Source: Betaproteobacteria bacterium
GTDB taxonomy: Bacteria; Pseudomonadota; Gammaproteobacteria; Burkholderiales; SG8-39
DNA length: 64,000 nucleotides
Assembly: GCA_016195915.1 (NCBI GenBank)
Contig: JACPYS010000011.1
Location: 1 to 64,000 of the forward strand
Reading direction: 5' to 3'
Each line of letters opens with the position of its first letter. Within the stretch, counting starts at the first letter, position 1. The notes under the pieces are model-generated. The model did no database searches. It saw only the letters and a list, made by a program, of their open reading frames with translations, and was not told where the DNA came from. This document shows positions 43,588 to 52,156 of this stretch, one piece after another. The translations under genes were made by a program, and so were the position numbers.

Positions 43588-44256
43588 ATGTACAAGACAC
43601 TGGTCGTCCTTGCGTTGTGTTTCTCGGGTCTGGCGCAGGCGCAAACGCCGCGCCCGTCTTCACAGGAAGTGTGGAACGACCTGTTCGCCAAGCGCGAGGG
43701 ACGCGAGTACCAGTTCAACAAGTTCCTCGCCGAGACCGTCAAGGGGAAACAGCCCGGCAAGGCGCTCGATGTCGGCATGGGGCAGGGGCGCAACTCGCTG
43801 TTCCTCGCGGCGCTCGGATGGGAGGTGACCGGGTTCGACATTTCGGATGTCGGCGTCAGGCAGGCCAAGGAGACGGCCCAGAAGCGCGGGCTCAAGCTGG
43901 ATGCCCAGGTGGGCGACGTCGACAAGTTCGACTACGGCAAGCAGCGCTGGGACCTGGTGGTGGGGATGTACATGCACGAGTACCTCACGCGCAACGCGAA
44001 GAAGATCGTCGATTCGCTGAAGCCGGGCGGCATGCTGGTGATCGAGGGAATCCACCGGGACATCGACAAGGACAGCCTGCGGGGCGAGCGCTATGGTCAT
44101 CGCACCAACGAGCTGCCAAAGGTATTCGGCCAATTGCGCATTCGCTACTACGAGGACACGGTCGCGCCTGCCGACTGGGAGAAGAGCGGGGGCAAGCCGG
44201 TGCCGATCGTCCGGATGATCGCCGTCAAGGAGCCGGTTGCGAAGAAATCACGGTGA
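43588..44256 (+). CDS. Class I SAM methyltransferase with a signal peptide
   Basis: A 222-residue protein. Residues 1-18 (MYKTLVVLALCFSGLAQA, then Q) form a clear Sec signal peptide. The rest is a complete class I methyltransferase core: motif I KALDVGMGQGRNSLFLA (58-74), acidic TGFDISDVGV, and VGMYMHEYL with LKPGGMLVIEG. Export would place the enzyme where SAM is not known to occur. No internal start would give an intact domain without the leader. GGGAGGGGG precedes the ATG, so the start is well supported. Confidence 0.82.
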   Translation: MYKTLVVLALCFSGLAQAQTPRPSSQEVWNDLFAKREGREYQFNKFLAETVKGKQPGKALDVGMGQGRNSLFLAALGWEVTGFDISDVGVRQAKETAQKRGLKLDAQVGDVDKFDYGKQRWDLVVGMYMHEYLTRNAKKIVDSLKPGGMLVIEGIHRDIDKDSLRGERYGHRTNELPKVFGQLRIRYYEDTVAPADWEKSGGKPVPIVRMIAVKEPVAKKSR

Positions 44257-44320
44257 CGGTCGCGATCGTCCGGGTCCGCGCAATCCGTTATGATGTGCCG
44301 AACCACCGGAGGGGGGAGCC

Positions 44321-45298
44321 ATGACCATCGTTCTCACGCGCATCTCGAGCATGCTGCTGGCAGCAGCCGCGATGCTTTTCGCAGCGGGCGCCGCGCTCGC
44401 GCAACAGGTCGTCAACTACGGTACGCAGCCCGCAACGCATCCGCTGTACATCGCGAAAGCGCTGGGGCTGTTCGCCGAGATCGAAAAGAAGCACAACGTG
44501 CGCATCGTGCTGCGGGTATTTCCCGCCGGACCGCCCGAGAACGCCGCCATGGCGGCCGGCGAATTGCAAATCGCCTCCGCCGGCATGGGACCGGCCATCA
44601 TCGCATCGGCGCGCCTTCCTGCGACGCTGGTCGGCATCACGATCCTCGATCAGACGGCGATCCTGGTGCCGAAGGACTCGACCGCAAAGACCATGGGCGA
44701 CCTGCGCGGCAAGCGGGTTGCGTTTCCGGGCGAAGGCACGCAGCAGTATCCGCTGCTCTTGAAGGCGCTCGCCGACGCGGGCATGAAACACACCGATATC
44801 GAGTTGTTCAAGACCGATGGCTCCCAGATTCCGACGCTGCTGCAGCAGAAGTCGGTCGACGCCGGCATCACCTGGGACCCGCATATCTCCAATGCGCTGG
44901 CCGCCGGTCACTCGCGCGTACTGCTGACCTCCGACAAGATCATGCCGATCAAGGATGGGCACTATGTCGGCAACGGCGAGTACGTTCACAATGATTTTCT
45001 CGCAAAACGTCCGGACGTGGTGCAGGACATCATGAACGCCAACGTCAAGGCGATCGATTTCATCCTCAAGGACCCGAAAGCTGCCGCCGCGATGTGGTCC
45101 AAGGAGATGGGCTTCCCCGAGAGCGTCATCAATTACTCCCTGTCCGAGCGCATTTCGGTCTACAACCGCAATATCGTTCCAGACAAAGCCACCGTCGACG
45201 CCTACGTGGCGTTCCTCAAGAAGGCCGGCATCCTCGAGCAGAAGGACAGCGTCAAGGTGAATACGACGTTTGCCGAGAAGGCGTTGTCGGCGAAGTAG
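44321..45298 (+). CDS. NitT/TauT-type ABC binding protein
   Basis: A 325-residue periplasmic protein. The signal peptide (about 1-27) ends ALA-Q; the mature part has YGTQPATHPLYIAKALGLF and FPAGPPENAAMAAGELQIASAG, typical of NitT/TauT (SsuA/ThiY-like) binding proteins for taurine, alkanesulfonates, nitrate or aromatic acids. GGAGGGGGGAG is a strong ribosome site. First gene of a three-gene ABC operon. Confidence 0.88.
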   Translation: MTIVLTRISSMLLAAAAMLFAAGAALAQQVVNYGTQPATHPLYIAKALGLFAEIEKKHNVRIVLRVFPAGPPENAAMAAGELQIASAGMGPAIIASARLPATLVGITILDQTAILVPKDSTAKTMGDLRGKRVAFPGEGTQQYPLLLKALADAGMKHTDIELFKTDGSQIPTLLQQKSVDAGITWDPHISNALAAGHSRVLLTSDKIMPIKDGHYVGNGEYVHNDFLAKRPDVVQDIMNANVKAIDFILKDPKAAAAMWSKEMGFPESVINYSLSERISVYNRNIVPDKATVDAYVAFLKKAGILEQKDSVKVNTTFAEKALSAK

Positions 45299-45308
45299 CT
45301 TTCTGAAC

Positions 45309-46058
45309 GTGCTCTGGAGGGCAGCGCCGCTCGTCGTGGCCTTCGCCGTGATCGTCGCGGTCTGGCAGACGGTCATCTGGGTTTTCGCGCCGCACGTCTC
45401 GCTGCTGCCGCCGCCGCTGCTGCCCGCGCAGGAGTTCTGGAAGCTGCTCGCCTCCGGAGAGCTCTTCGTCCACACCGGGATGAGCCTGATGCGGGTTGTC
45501 TCGGCCTGGTTGCTCGCGGGCTGCGTCGCAATTCCGCTCGGACTCGCGATGGGCTGGTCTACGCGTTTCGAGCGGATTGCCGATCCGTTCGTCGAGTTGT
45601 TCCGGCCGATCTCGCCGCTCGCCTGGATTCCGCTTGCGATCCTGTGGTTCGGCATCAACGAAGCCGGCAAGATCTTCGTGGTCTTCATCGCCACCTTCTT
45701 CCCGACCCTGATATCGACGGTCGCGGGTGTGAAGCGCATCGACCCGGTCCTCGTCCATGCCGGCCAGGTGCTCGGTTGCATCGATCAGCAATCGCTGTTC
45801 CGCAAAGTGATCCTGCCCGCCGCGCTGCCCTCGATCATCGTGGGCCTGCGGATCTCCTTCGGTACCGGCTGGGCAGCGATCATCGCGGCCGAGCTGGTTG
45901 CCGCGCGCTCGGGCCTGGGCTACCTGATCGCCAACGGCATGGAAGTGCTGCGCGCCGACAAGGTGCTGGTCGGAATGGTCATGATCGGACTCCTCGGCGT
46001 TGCATTCGACGCGCTGTTTCGCCAACTCAGCCGGCGCTACTCGTGGGGACGGACGTGA
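45309..46058 (+). CDS. NitT/TauT-type ABC permease
   Basis: A 249-residue permease of the BPD_transp_1 fold with about six helices. The EAA loop reads FRKVILPAALPSIIVGLRISFGTGWAAIIAAEL. The start is uncertain: the GTG (VLWRAAPLVV) avoids overlap and puts the first helix close to the N-terminus; a TTG 39 bases upstream, inside the preceding gene, is the alternative. Middle gene of the operon. Confidence 0.87.
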   Translation: MLWRAAPLVVAFAVIVAVWQTVIWVFAPHVSLLPPPLLPAQEFWKLLASGELFVHTGMSLMRVVSAWLLAGCVAIPLGLAMGWSTRFERIADPFVELFRPISPLAWIPLAILWFGINEAGKIFVVFIATFFPTLISTVAGVKRIDPVLVHAGQVLGCIDQQSLFRKVILPAALPSIIVGLRISFGTGWAAIIAAELVAARSGLGYLIANGMEVLRADKVLVGMVMIGLLGVAFDALFRQLSRRYSWGRT

Positions 46059-46876
46059 CGCGCAGGCCCGGCAAGGCGATCTCGATCCGCGGGATCGCCA
46101 TGACCTACGCGAGCGCCTCGGGCTCGGCGGTCGAAGCGCTGGCGCCGATCGATCTCGAAATCGGCGCGGGCGAATTTCTCGTCGTCGTGGGTCCGTCGGG
46201 TTGCGGCAAGAGCACGCTCGCCAACATTCTCGCCGGGTTCGGAAAACCCACCGCGGGAGTAGCGCTGATCGAAGGCACGCCGATTACCGGCCCGGCCATC
46301 GACCGGGGAATGGTGTTCCAGAGCTACGCGCTGTTTCCCTGGCTGTCGGTCACCGGCAACGTCGAGTTCGGCCTCGAGCGCAAGGGCCTGTCCAAGTCGG
46401 CGCGTCGCGAAGTCGCGCTCGGCTACCTGCAGTCGGTGGGGCTTGCAGATTTCGCCGACCGGCAGGTGGACGAACTCTCGGGAGGCATGAAGCAGCGCGT
46501 CGCGATCGCGCGCGCGTTTGCGCCCGAACCCTCGGTGATCTTCATGGACGAGCCGTTCGGCGCGCTCGATGCGCTGACGCGCCGCGCCCTGCAGAAGCAG
46601 CTGCTGCAGATCTGGGAGGAGCACCGGAAGACCGTCCTGTTCATCACGCATTCGGTGCCGGAAGCCATTTTTCTCGCCGATCGCATCATCGTCATGACCG
46701 CCCGCCCGGGCTCTATCAAGACCGAGATCCGCGTGGCTCTTTCGCATCCGCGCGATACCACCTCCGCTGCGTTCCGCGACTACGAACGATCGATCTACGC
46801 CCAGCTCGACGAGGAGCTGGTGAAGAGCTTCGCAGTGGAAGCTGCCGATCTGCGTCAGGGCGCTGCAGCGGATTGA
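46055..46876 (+). CDS. NitT/TauT-type ABC ATPase
   Basis: A 273-residue ATPase: Walker A GPSGCGKST (46-54), Q-loop MVFQSYALFPWL, signature LSGGMKQRVAIARAF, Walker B VIFMDEPFGALDALTR, and ITHSVPEAIFLADR, the TauB/SsuB pattern. The GTG start overlaps the permease stop as GTGA. Confidence 0.92.
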   Translation: MTRRPGKAISIRGIAMTYASASGSAVEALAPIDLEIGAGEFLVVVGPSGCGKSTLANILAGFGKPTAGVALIEGTPITGPAIDRGMVFQSYALFPWLSVTGNVEFGLERKGLSKSARREVALGYLQSVGLADFADRQVDELSGGMKQRVAIARAFAPEPSVIFMDEPFGALDALTRRALQKQLLQIWEEHRKTVLFITHSVPEAIFLADRIIVMTARPGSIKTEIRVALSHPRDTTSAAFRDYERSIYAQLDEELVKSFAVEAADLRQGAAAD

Positions 46877-46886
46877 AACCTCGCGG

Positions 46887-47909
46887 CTACGCGTACTCCG
46901 TCCTCAACATCCGCGCCGCCTCCACCATCGAGCGCAGTTTCCCATCCGCCACCTCGCGTGGCAGATATTTCATACCGCAATCGGGCGCGAGGATCACGTC
47001 CTCCGGCTTCATATAGCGCAGCGCACTGCGTATCCGTGCCGCGACCTGTTCCGGCGTCTCGACGCTCGGGTCCAGCAGGTCGATGCAGCCGACCATGATC
47101 TGTTTCCCGGGCAGCTTCCCGAGCACCGCGCAATCCAGTTTTGACTGCGCGGTCTCGATCGAAATCTGCTGGCATCGGCAATCGGCGAGTTCCGGCAGGA
47201 ACGAATAGCCCGAAGGCCGCTCGTGGATGATCGCGGCGTAACCGAAACAGATGTGCACCGCGGTCTTCCCCGTGATCCCCTCCAGCGCGCGATTCAGAGC
47301 GGCGAGGCCATATTCCCGCGCCGTGTCGGGCCGCGCCTGCATGTACGGCTCGTCGATCTGCACCACGTCCGCTCCCGCGGCGAACAGGTCGCGGATTTCC
47401 TCGTTCACCGCGACCGCGTAGTCCATCGCCGCTTCCTGCGCGGACCCGTAGTAGTCGTTCCGCGCCTGCTGGCTCATGGTGAAAGGGCCGGGCAACGTGA
47501 TCTTCACCGGTCGCGAGGTATGGCGCTTGAGGAACTTCAGGTCCTCCACTTCGACGGCGTGCCGGCGGCGAATGCGGCCGACGATGCGCGGCACCGGATT
47601 CGGATGACCCGAACGGTCGAGCGCGCTGCCCGGATTGTCGATGTCCACGCCTTCGAGCGCAGTCGCGAAGCGGTTGGAGTAACTCTCGCGGCGGATTTCT
47701 CCGTCGGTGACGATGTCGAGCCCGGCTTCTTCCTGCGCCCGGATCGCGACCCGCGTGGCGTCGTCCTGCGCCTCGGCGAGAAACGGCTCGGGGATGCGCC
47801 ACAGTTCGCGCGCCCGCACGCGCGGCGGAAAGCGGCCGGCGAGCTTCGCGCGGTCGATGAGCCAATCGGGTTGCGGGTAACTGCCGACCAGCGTGGTGGG
47901 AAATAGCAT
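46887..47909 (-). CDS. MetE C-terminal-like methyltransferase family protein
   Basis: A 340-residue protein of the cobalamin-independent methionine-synthase (UROD/MetE) fold without the MetE N-terminal half. It opens TTLVGSYPQPDWL, has FTDGE-like IVTDGEIRRESY, QIDEPYMQ, and the zinc ligands H and C in AVHICFGY plus C in LAPDCGMKYLP. Such short homologues transfer methyl groups from various donors; the methyl acceptor is unknown. It is convergent with the ABC ATPase gene (10 bases between stops). Confidence 0.87.
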   Translation of the reverse strand: MLFPTTLVGSYPQPDWLIDRAKLAGRFPPRVRARELWRIPEPFLAEAQDDATRVAIRAQEEAGLDIVTDGEIRRESYSNRFATALEGVDIDNPGSALDRSGHPNPVPRIVGRIRRRHAVEVEDLKFLKRHTSRPVKITLPGPFTMSQQARNDYYGSAQEAAMDYAVAVNEEIRDLFAAGADVVQIDEPYMQARPDTAREYGLAALNRALEGITGKTAVHICFGYAAIIHERPSGYSFLPELADCRCQQISIETAQSKLDCAVLGKLPGKQIMVGCIDLLDPSVETPEQVAARIRSALRYMKPEDVILAPDCGMKYLPREVADGKLRSMVEAARMLRTEYA

Positions 47910-47965
47910 TGCGCGAGCGTAGCAGCGCAGGCAGATACCCGCAATCTGTGATATGAAATGCCCCC

Positions 47966-48616
47966 ATGGAAACCCTCAGACAAGTTGCGCTCGCCGCAGT
48001 AACCGTAATCCTGGGGCCACTCATCGCCGGGTGGGCGCAGGCGACGACGGTCTATGTCATGAGCGTAGGCTACTCGGAGGCCCAGGTCGTCATCAACGGC
48101 AACATTGTTCGCAGCGTGCGGATCGGAGAGACCACTCCCGAAGGGGTGCGGCTCACGAACATCGAGAACGGCGTTGCTGTATTCGAAGTCGACAGGTGGC
48201 TTTTCAGGCTCGGTCTCGGGCAGAGCACCTCGTCGCAAGCCGTCGTCCGGATGGGCCCCGACAGCCAGTTCCGGCTCACCGCCTACGTCAACCGCGTTCC
48301 GCTGCTTGCGGTCATCGACACCGGCGCGAGCTTCGTTGCGATGAGCAGTGCCACCGCGTTGCGCCTGGGAATCGACTATCGGCAAGGGCGTCGCGGCCTG
48401 TCACATACCGCGAATGGCGCGGTTGCGTCCTACCTCGTCGATCTTCCGAGCGTCCAGGTGGGCAATATCGTGCTCGCCAATGTGCCGTGCAGCGTTCTCG
48501 AAACCGCCCGGATCTCGCACAACATCGAAATGCTCATCGGAAACAGTTTCCTGAGACACGTCCACATGGAGCGTTCGGGGGACACGATGGTGCTGACGCG
48601 CGGCGATGCATTCTAG
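47966..48616 (+). CDS. Retropepsin-like aspartic protease, exported
   Basis: A 216-residue protein. A hydrophobic leader (about 8-26) targets it to the periplasm or membrane. One aspartic-protease half carries the catalytic D118 (LLAVIDTGASFVAMS) and the flap/terminal LIGNSFLRHV, so it should work as a homodimer like bacterial clan AA (TIGR02281-type) enzymes. It overlaps the lytic transglycosylase gene by 11 bases, which suggests work on the cell envelope. Confidence 0.87.
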   Translation: METLRQVALAAVTVILGPLIAGWAQATTVYVMSVGYSEAQVVINGNIVRSVRIGETTPEGVRLTNIENGVAVFEVDRWLFRLGLGQSTSSQAVVRMGPDSQFRLTAYVNRVPLLAVIDTGASFVAMSSATALRLGIDYRQGRRGLSHTANGAVASYLVDLPSVQVGNIVLANVPCSVLETARISHNIEMLIGNSFLRHVHMERSGDTMVLTRGDAF

Positions 48617-49805
48617 ACTCCTGAAACGACTCATCGACTACGTTCTGCTTTTCTTGCCGCTGATCGCGGGACCCACGCATGCGCTTGCTGGCGATTTCGG
48701 CGCCTGCCTCGGCAAGTTGCGCAGGGACGCAATGGCCAACGGCATCGCCACGCAGATCTTCGATACCGCCATGACCGGCGTCGAACCCGATCAGAGTGTC
48801 CTCGACGCGATGGACAATCAGCCCGAGTTCACGATTCCAATCTGGGATTACCTGGCGAGTCTGGTCGACGAGGAACGCGTCGCCGATGGTCGGGCGCGAC
48901 TCGCGCAGTGGGCAGAGGTGTTGACCAACGCAGAAGAGAAGTTCGGCGTAGACCGGCATACGCTGGTCGCCGTCTGGGGCGTCGAATCGGACTTCGGCAG
49001 GGTGATGGGCCGACGCCCACTCGTGCGCTCACTCGCGACCGGCGCGTGCTTCGGCAGCCGGCAGAGGTTCTTTCGCGGTGAACTGCTTGCCACCATGCGC
49101 ATCCTGCAAAGCGGCGACATGCGGCCCGAGGTCCTGGTCGGGTCCTGGGCCGGGGCCTTCGGCCAGACGCAGTTCATGCCCTCGACCTACCAGAGATTGG
49201 CGGTCGATCTGGACGGCGATGGCCGCCGCGACATCGTCGGATCCGTGCCCGATGCGCTCGGATCCACCGCGAACTATCTCAAGGATGCGGGTTGGGTGAG
49301 CGGCGAGCCCTGGGGCTACGAAGTTCGACTGCCCGCGGATTACCGCGGCCCGTCCGGGCGCCGCACGCGGCAGGCACTGGTGCAATGGAGCCGGCTCGGA
49401 ATCCGGAGAGTCGATGGAATGGATCTCTCCGGCGCCGGCCCGGCTGCGCTGCTGCTGCCCTCGGGCGCGAGCGGACCGGCGTTCATCGTGTTCAGGAATT
49501 TCGATGCCATTTATTCTTACAACGCCGCCGAGTCCTACGCGCTCGCGATTGCTCACCTGTCCGACCGACTGCGCGGCGGCGGCCCGTTCGCTGCCGCATG
49601 GCCGACGGACGATCCCGGCCTGTCGCGCGCCGAACGGCGCGAGTTGCAGGAACGGCTGAGTGCGCGCGGATTCGACGTCGGAGAAGTCGATGGCGTGATC
49701 GGTCCGCGCACGCGCGCGGCCATCGAGGTATTTCAGGCGTCGGCCGGTTTGCCGCCGGATGGCCGCGCGGGGGCTCGGGTCTTACAATCTCTCCGTCTGC
49801 AATAG
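48606..49805 (+). CDS. MltB-type lytic murein transglycosylase with PG-binding domain
   Basis: A 399-residue exported enzyme. The signal peptide covers about 1-28, without a lipobox Cys at the end, so it is likely soluble. The GH103 domain carries the catalytic E127 (VAVWGVESDFG), then GQTQFMPSTYQRLAVDLDGDG and DALGSTANYLKDAGW. Residues 340-396 (AERRELQERLSARGFDVGEVDG) are a PG_binding_1 domain. It cleaves glycan strands of peptidoglycan to anhydro-muropeptides. Its start lies inside the protease gene. Confidence 0.93.
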   Translation: MHSRLLKRLIDYVLLFLPLIAGPTHALAGDFGACLGKLRRDAMANGIATQIFDTAMTGVEPDQSVLDAMDNQPEFTIPIWDYLASLVDEERVADGRARLAQWAEVLTNAEEKFGVDRHTLVAVWGVESDFGRVMGRRPLVRSLATGACFGSRQRFFRGELLATMRILQSGDMRPEVLVGSWAGAFGQTQFMPSTYQRLAVDLDGDGRRDIVGSVPDALGSTANYLKDAGWVSGEPWGYEVRLPADYRGPSGRRTRQALVQWSRLGIRRVDGMDLSGAGPAALLLPSGASGPAFIVFRNFDAIYSYNAAESYALAIAHLSDRLRGGGPFAAAWPTDDPGLSRAERRELQERLSARGFDVGEVDGVIGPRTRAAIEVFQASAGLPPDGRAGARVLQSLRLQ

Positions 49806-49834
49806 CCCGCTGGAATTCTCTGGAGAACCGAAAA

Positions 49835-50803
49835 ATGTCTCAAAAGTTTTTCCCCGCCTTCGCGGCAGCCGCCTGCGCGCTCTTCATACACGCCGCAATC
49901 GCGCAGACCTATCCCACCAAGGCAATCCGCTTCATCATGCCTTACCCGCCGGGCGGAAGCTCTGAAATTCTCGCGCGCCCGATCGCCAACGAGATGACCA
50001 GGAGCCTCGGCCATCCCGTGCTGATCGACTACAAGCCGGGTGCCGGCTCGAGCATCGGTGCCGACACCGTCGCCAAATCTCCGCCGGACGGCTACACCCT
50101 CGTGATGCTGCTCACCGCGCACGCGGTCAACGCGTCGCTGATGCCCAATCTCCCTTATGACACGGTAAAGGACTTCGCGTCGATTACGCTCGCTGCGACT
50201 CTCCCGCTGGTGGTGGTGGTGAATTCGCAGGCGCCGATCAATACGTTGCAGGACTTGATCAACGCCGCGAAAACGAACCCGGGCAAGCTGAATTACGGCT
50301 CGGCCGGCCCGGGCAATACCAGTCATCTGTCGGTCGAATACTTCAAGACCGTGGTTGGCGTCGACGTCACGCATGTTCCCTACAAGGGAAGCGGACCGGC
50401 GATCGCCGGGCTGCTGGGCCGCGAAGTGGACCTGATGTTCGACAGCCTGTCTTCGTCGCTCGGACAGATCCAGGGCGGCAAGTTCCGCGCACTCGCGGTC
50501 TCCACTGCCAAGCGCTCGCACGTGCTGCCGCAGGTACCGACGGTGCAGGAGTCCGGGGTGCCGGGGTTCGACATCTCGGTGTGGTACGGAATTTTTGCCG
50601 CCGCGGGCACGCCGAGCGCGATCGTGCAGAAGCTGAATGCCGAATTCATCAAGGCGATGGCCCAGCCGAAAGCGAAGGAAGCGATCGAAGGCTACGGCTA
50701 TCAGATCGTCGGTTCCACGCCCGCACAACTCGACGCCCACGTGAAACTCGAGATCGCCCGCTGGGCGAAGGTGGTGAAGGACTCCGGCGCGAAGATCAAC
50801 TGA
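49835..50803 (+). CDS. Bug/TctC-family periplasmic solute receptor
   Basis: A 322-residue receptor; signal peptide 1-23 (ending AIA-Q), mature start TYPTKAIRFIMPYPPGGSSEILARP, and HVPYKGSGPAIAGLLG. Third orphan Bug protein of the window. It is followed one base later by a carboxymuconolactone-decarboxylase-family gene and then an SDR, a likely small catabolic unit for the receptor's ligand. GGAG lies upstream of the ATG at a suitable distance. Confidence 0.9.
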   Translation: MSQKFFPAFAAAACALFIHAAIAQTYPTKAIRFIMPYPPGGSSEILARPIANEMTRSLGHPVLIDYKPGAGSSIGADTVAKSPPDGYTLVMLLTAHAVNASLMPNLPYDTVKDFASITLAATLPLVVVVNSQAPINTLQDLINAAKTNPGKLNYGSAGPGNTSHLSVEYFKTVVGVDVTHVPYKGSGPAIAGLLGREVDLMFDSLSSSLGQIQGGKFRALAVSTAKRSHVLPQVPTVQESGVPGFDISVWYGIFAAAGTPSAIVQKLNAEFIKAMAQPKAKEAIEGYGYQIVGSTPAQLDAHVKLEIARWAKVVKDSGAKIN

Positions 50804-50804
50804 C

Positions 50805-51356
50805 ATGATCAAGCACAAACAGCGCGTCGCGATGCGCGACCTCACGCAACTGAACGGCGAGGATGCCGACACCGCAGCGAAGAACCGGCTCGGCGGACGC
50901 GACCTCAACATCTTCCGGGTGATGATGAACCACCCCAAGCTGACGCGGCGCTGGACGGTGTTTGCGGGTCACGTGCTGCACAAGCAGACCCTGCCATTCC
51001 GCGACCGCGAACTGCTGATCCTGCGCATCGGCTGGCTGAACCAGTCCGAGTACGAATGGGCGCAGCACGTGGAAATCGCGAAGCGCGGCGGCATGGCGGA
51101 GGAGGAGATCGAGCGCATCAAGCGGGCGCCCGAAGCAGATTGGAACGCGCACGAGGCCGCGCTGCTGCGCGCGGCCGACGAGTTGTTCGAGAATTCCGTG
51201 GTCTCCGATCAGACCTGGGCAACGCTTGCACAGACGTACTCGATCGAACAATTGATGGACGTGGTATTCACCATCGGCCAGTACAACCTCGTGTCCTGGG
51301 CGCTGAACAGCTTCGGCGTACCGCTCGACGACTTCCTGCCGGGCGCCAAGGCATGA
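50805..51356 (+). CDS. Carboxymuconolactone-decarboxylase-family protein
   Basis: A 183-residue all-helical protein of the CMD/AhpD family: ELLILRIGWLNQSEYEWAQHVEIAKRGG is the family motif, but the two redox cysteines of AhpD are absent, so it is not a peroxidase-type member. Family enzymes decarboxylate or isomerise lactones; some act in aromatic acid catabolism. It lies between a Bug receptor and an SDR with ATGA overlap to the latter. Confidence 0.87.
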   Translation: MIKHKQRVAMRDLTQLNGEDADTAAKNRLGGRDLNIFRVMMNHPKLTRRWTVFAGHVLHKQTLPFRDRELLILRIGWLNQSEYEWAQHVEIAKRGGMAEEEIERIKRAPEADWNAHEAALLRAADELFENSVVSDQTWATLAQTYSIEQLMDVVFTIGQYNLVSWALNSFGVPLDDFLPGAKA

Positions 51357-52150
51357 GGCTGAAAGGCAAGGCCGGCATTGTCGTAGGCGCGGGGCAGACG
51401 CCGGGCGAGACCATCGGCAACGGCCGCGCTGCGGCGATGCTGTTCGCCCGCGAGGGCGCAAAAGTGATTCTCGTCGATCGCAATCTCAAGCTTGCCGAGG
51501 AGACCGCTGCCCTCATCGCCAGTGAGGGCGGCACCGCGCAATGTTTCGAAGGTGACTGGACCCGTTCCGCGGACTGCAAGGCCTATGTCAATGCATGCGC
51601 CGACGCCTGGGGCAGGGTCGATTTCCTGCACAACAACGTCGGCATCGGCACGGGAGACGCACCGCCGTCGCGGGTGACCGAGGAAGCCTACGACCGCATC
51701 ATGCGGGTCAACCTGAAGGGCTGCCTCCTGTCTTGCCAGGCGGTGCTGCCGGTGATGCGCAAGCAGAAGTCCGGCACGATCGTGAACATTTCCTCGATCG
51801 CCGCGGTGGCCTATGCACCGGGGTTGACCGCATACAAACTTTCGAAGATCGGCATGAACATGCTCGGTCAGCAGCTCGCGCTGTCGAACGCGAAGTACGG
51901 GATCCGCGTGAACACGCTGATGCCCGGATTTCTGGACACACCGATGGCAATCGAGGGCATCGCCGAGGCGCGCGGCGTTTCAAATGCGGAACTGCGCATG
52001 GAGCGCGACAGGCTGGTGCCGCTCAACGGCAAGATGGGAACCGCCTGGGACATCGCTTACGCCGCGCTGTTCCTTCATTCCGACGAGGCCAGGTTCATTA
52101 CCGGCGTGGTGCTCCCGGTGGATGGCGGCCAGAGCGCGCGGGTCGGTTAG
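51353..52150 (+). CDS. Short-chain dehydrogenase/reductase
   Basis: A 265-residue SDR. The cofactor loop is GIVVGAGQTPGETIGNGRA, an unusual variant of TGxxxGxG, followed by D60-type VILVDRN that favours NAD. The active site has NNVG (normally NNAG), Ser in IVNISSIAAV, and YKLSK as the YxxxK pair. The C-terminus FITGVVLPVDGGQSARVG is typical. Co-translated with the CMD-family protein. Confidence 0.92.
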   Translation: MRLKGKAGIVVGAGQTPGETIGNGRAAAMLFAREGAKVILVDRNLKLAEETAALIASEGGTAQCFEGDWTRSADCKAYVNACADAWGRVDFLHNNVGIGTGDAPPSRVTEEAYDRIMRVNLKGCLLSCQAVLPVMRKQKSGTIVNISSIAAVAYAPGLTAYKLSKIGMNMLGQQLALSNAKYGIRVNTLMPGFLDTPMAIEGIAEARGVSNAELRMERDRLVPLNGKMGTAWDIAYAALFLHSDEARFITGVVLPVDGGQSARVG

Positions 52151-52156
52151 CGGACC

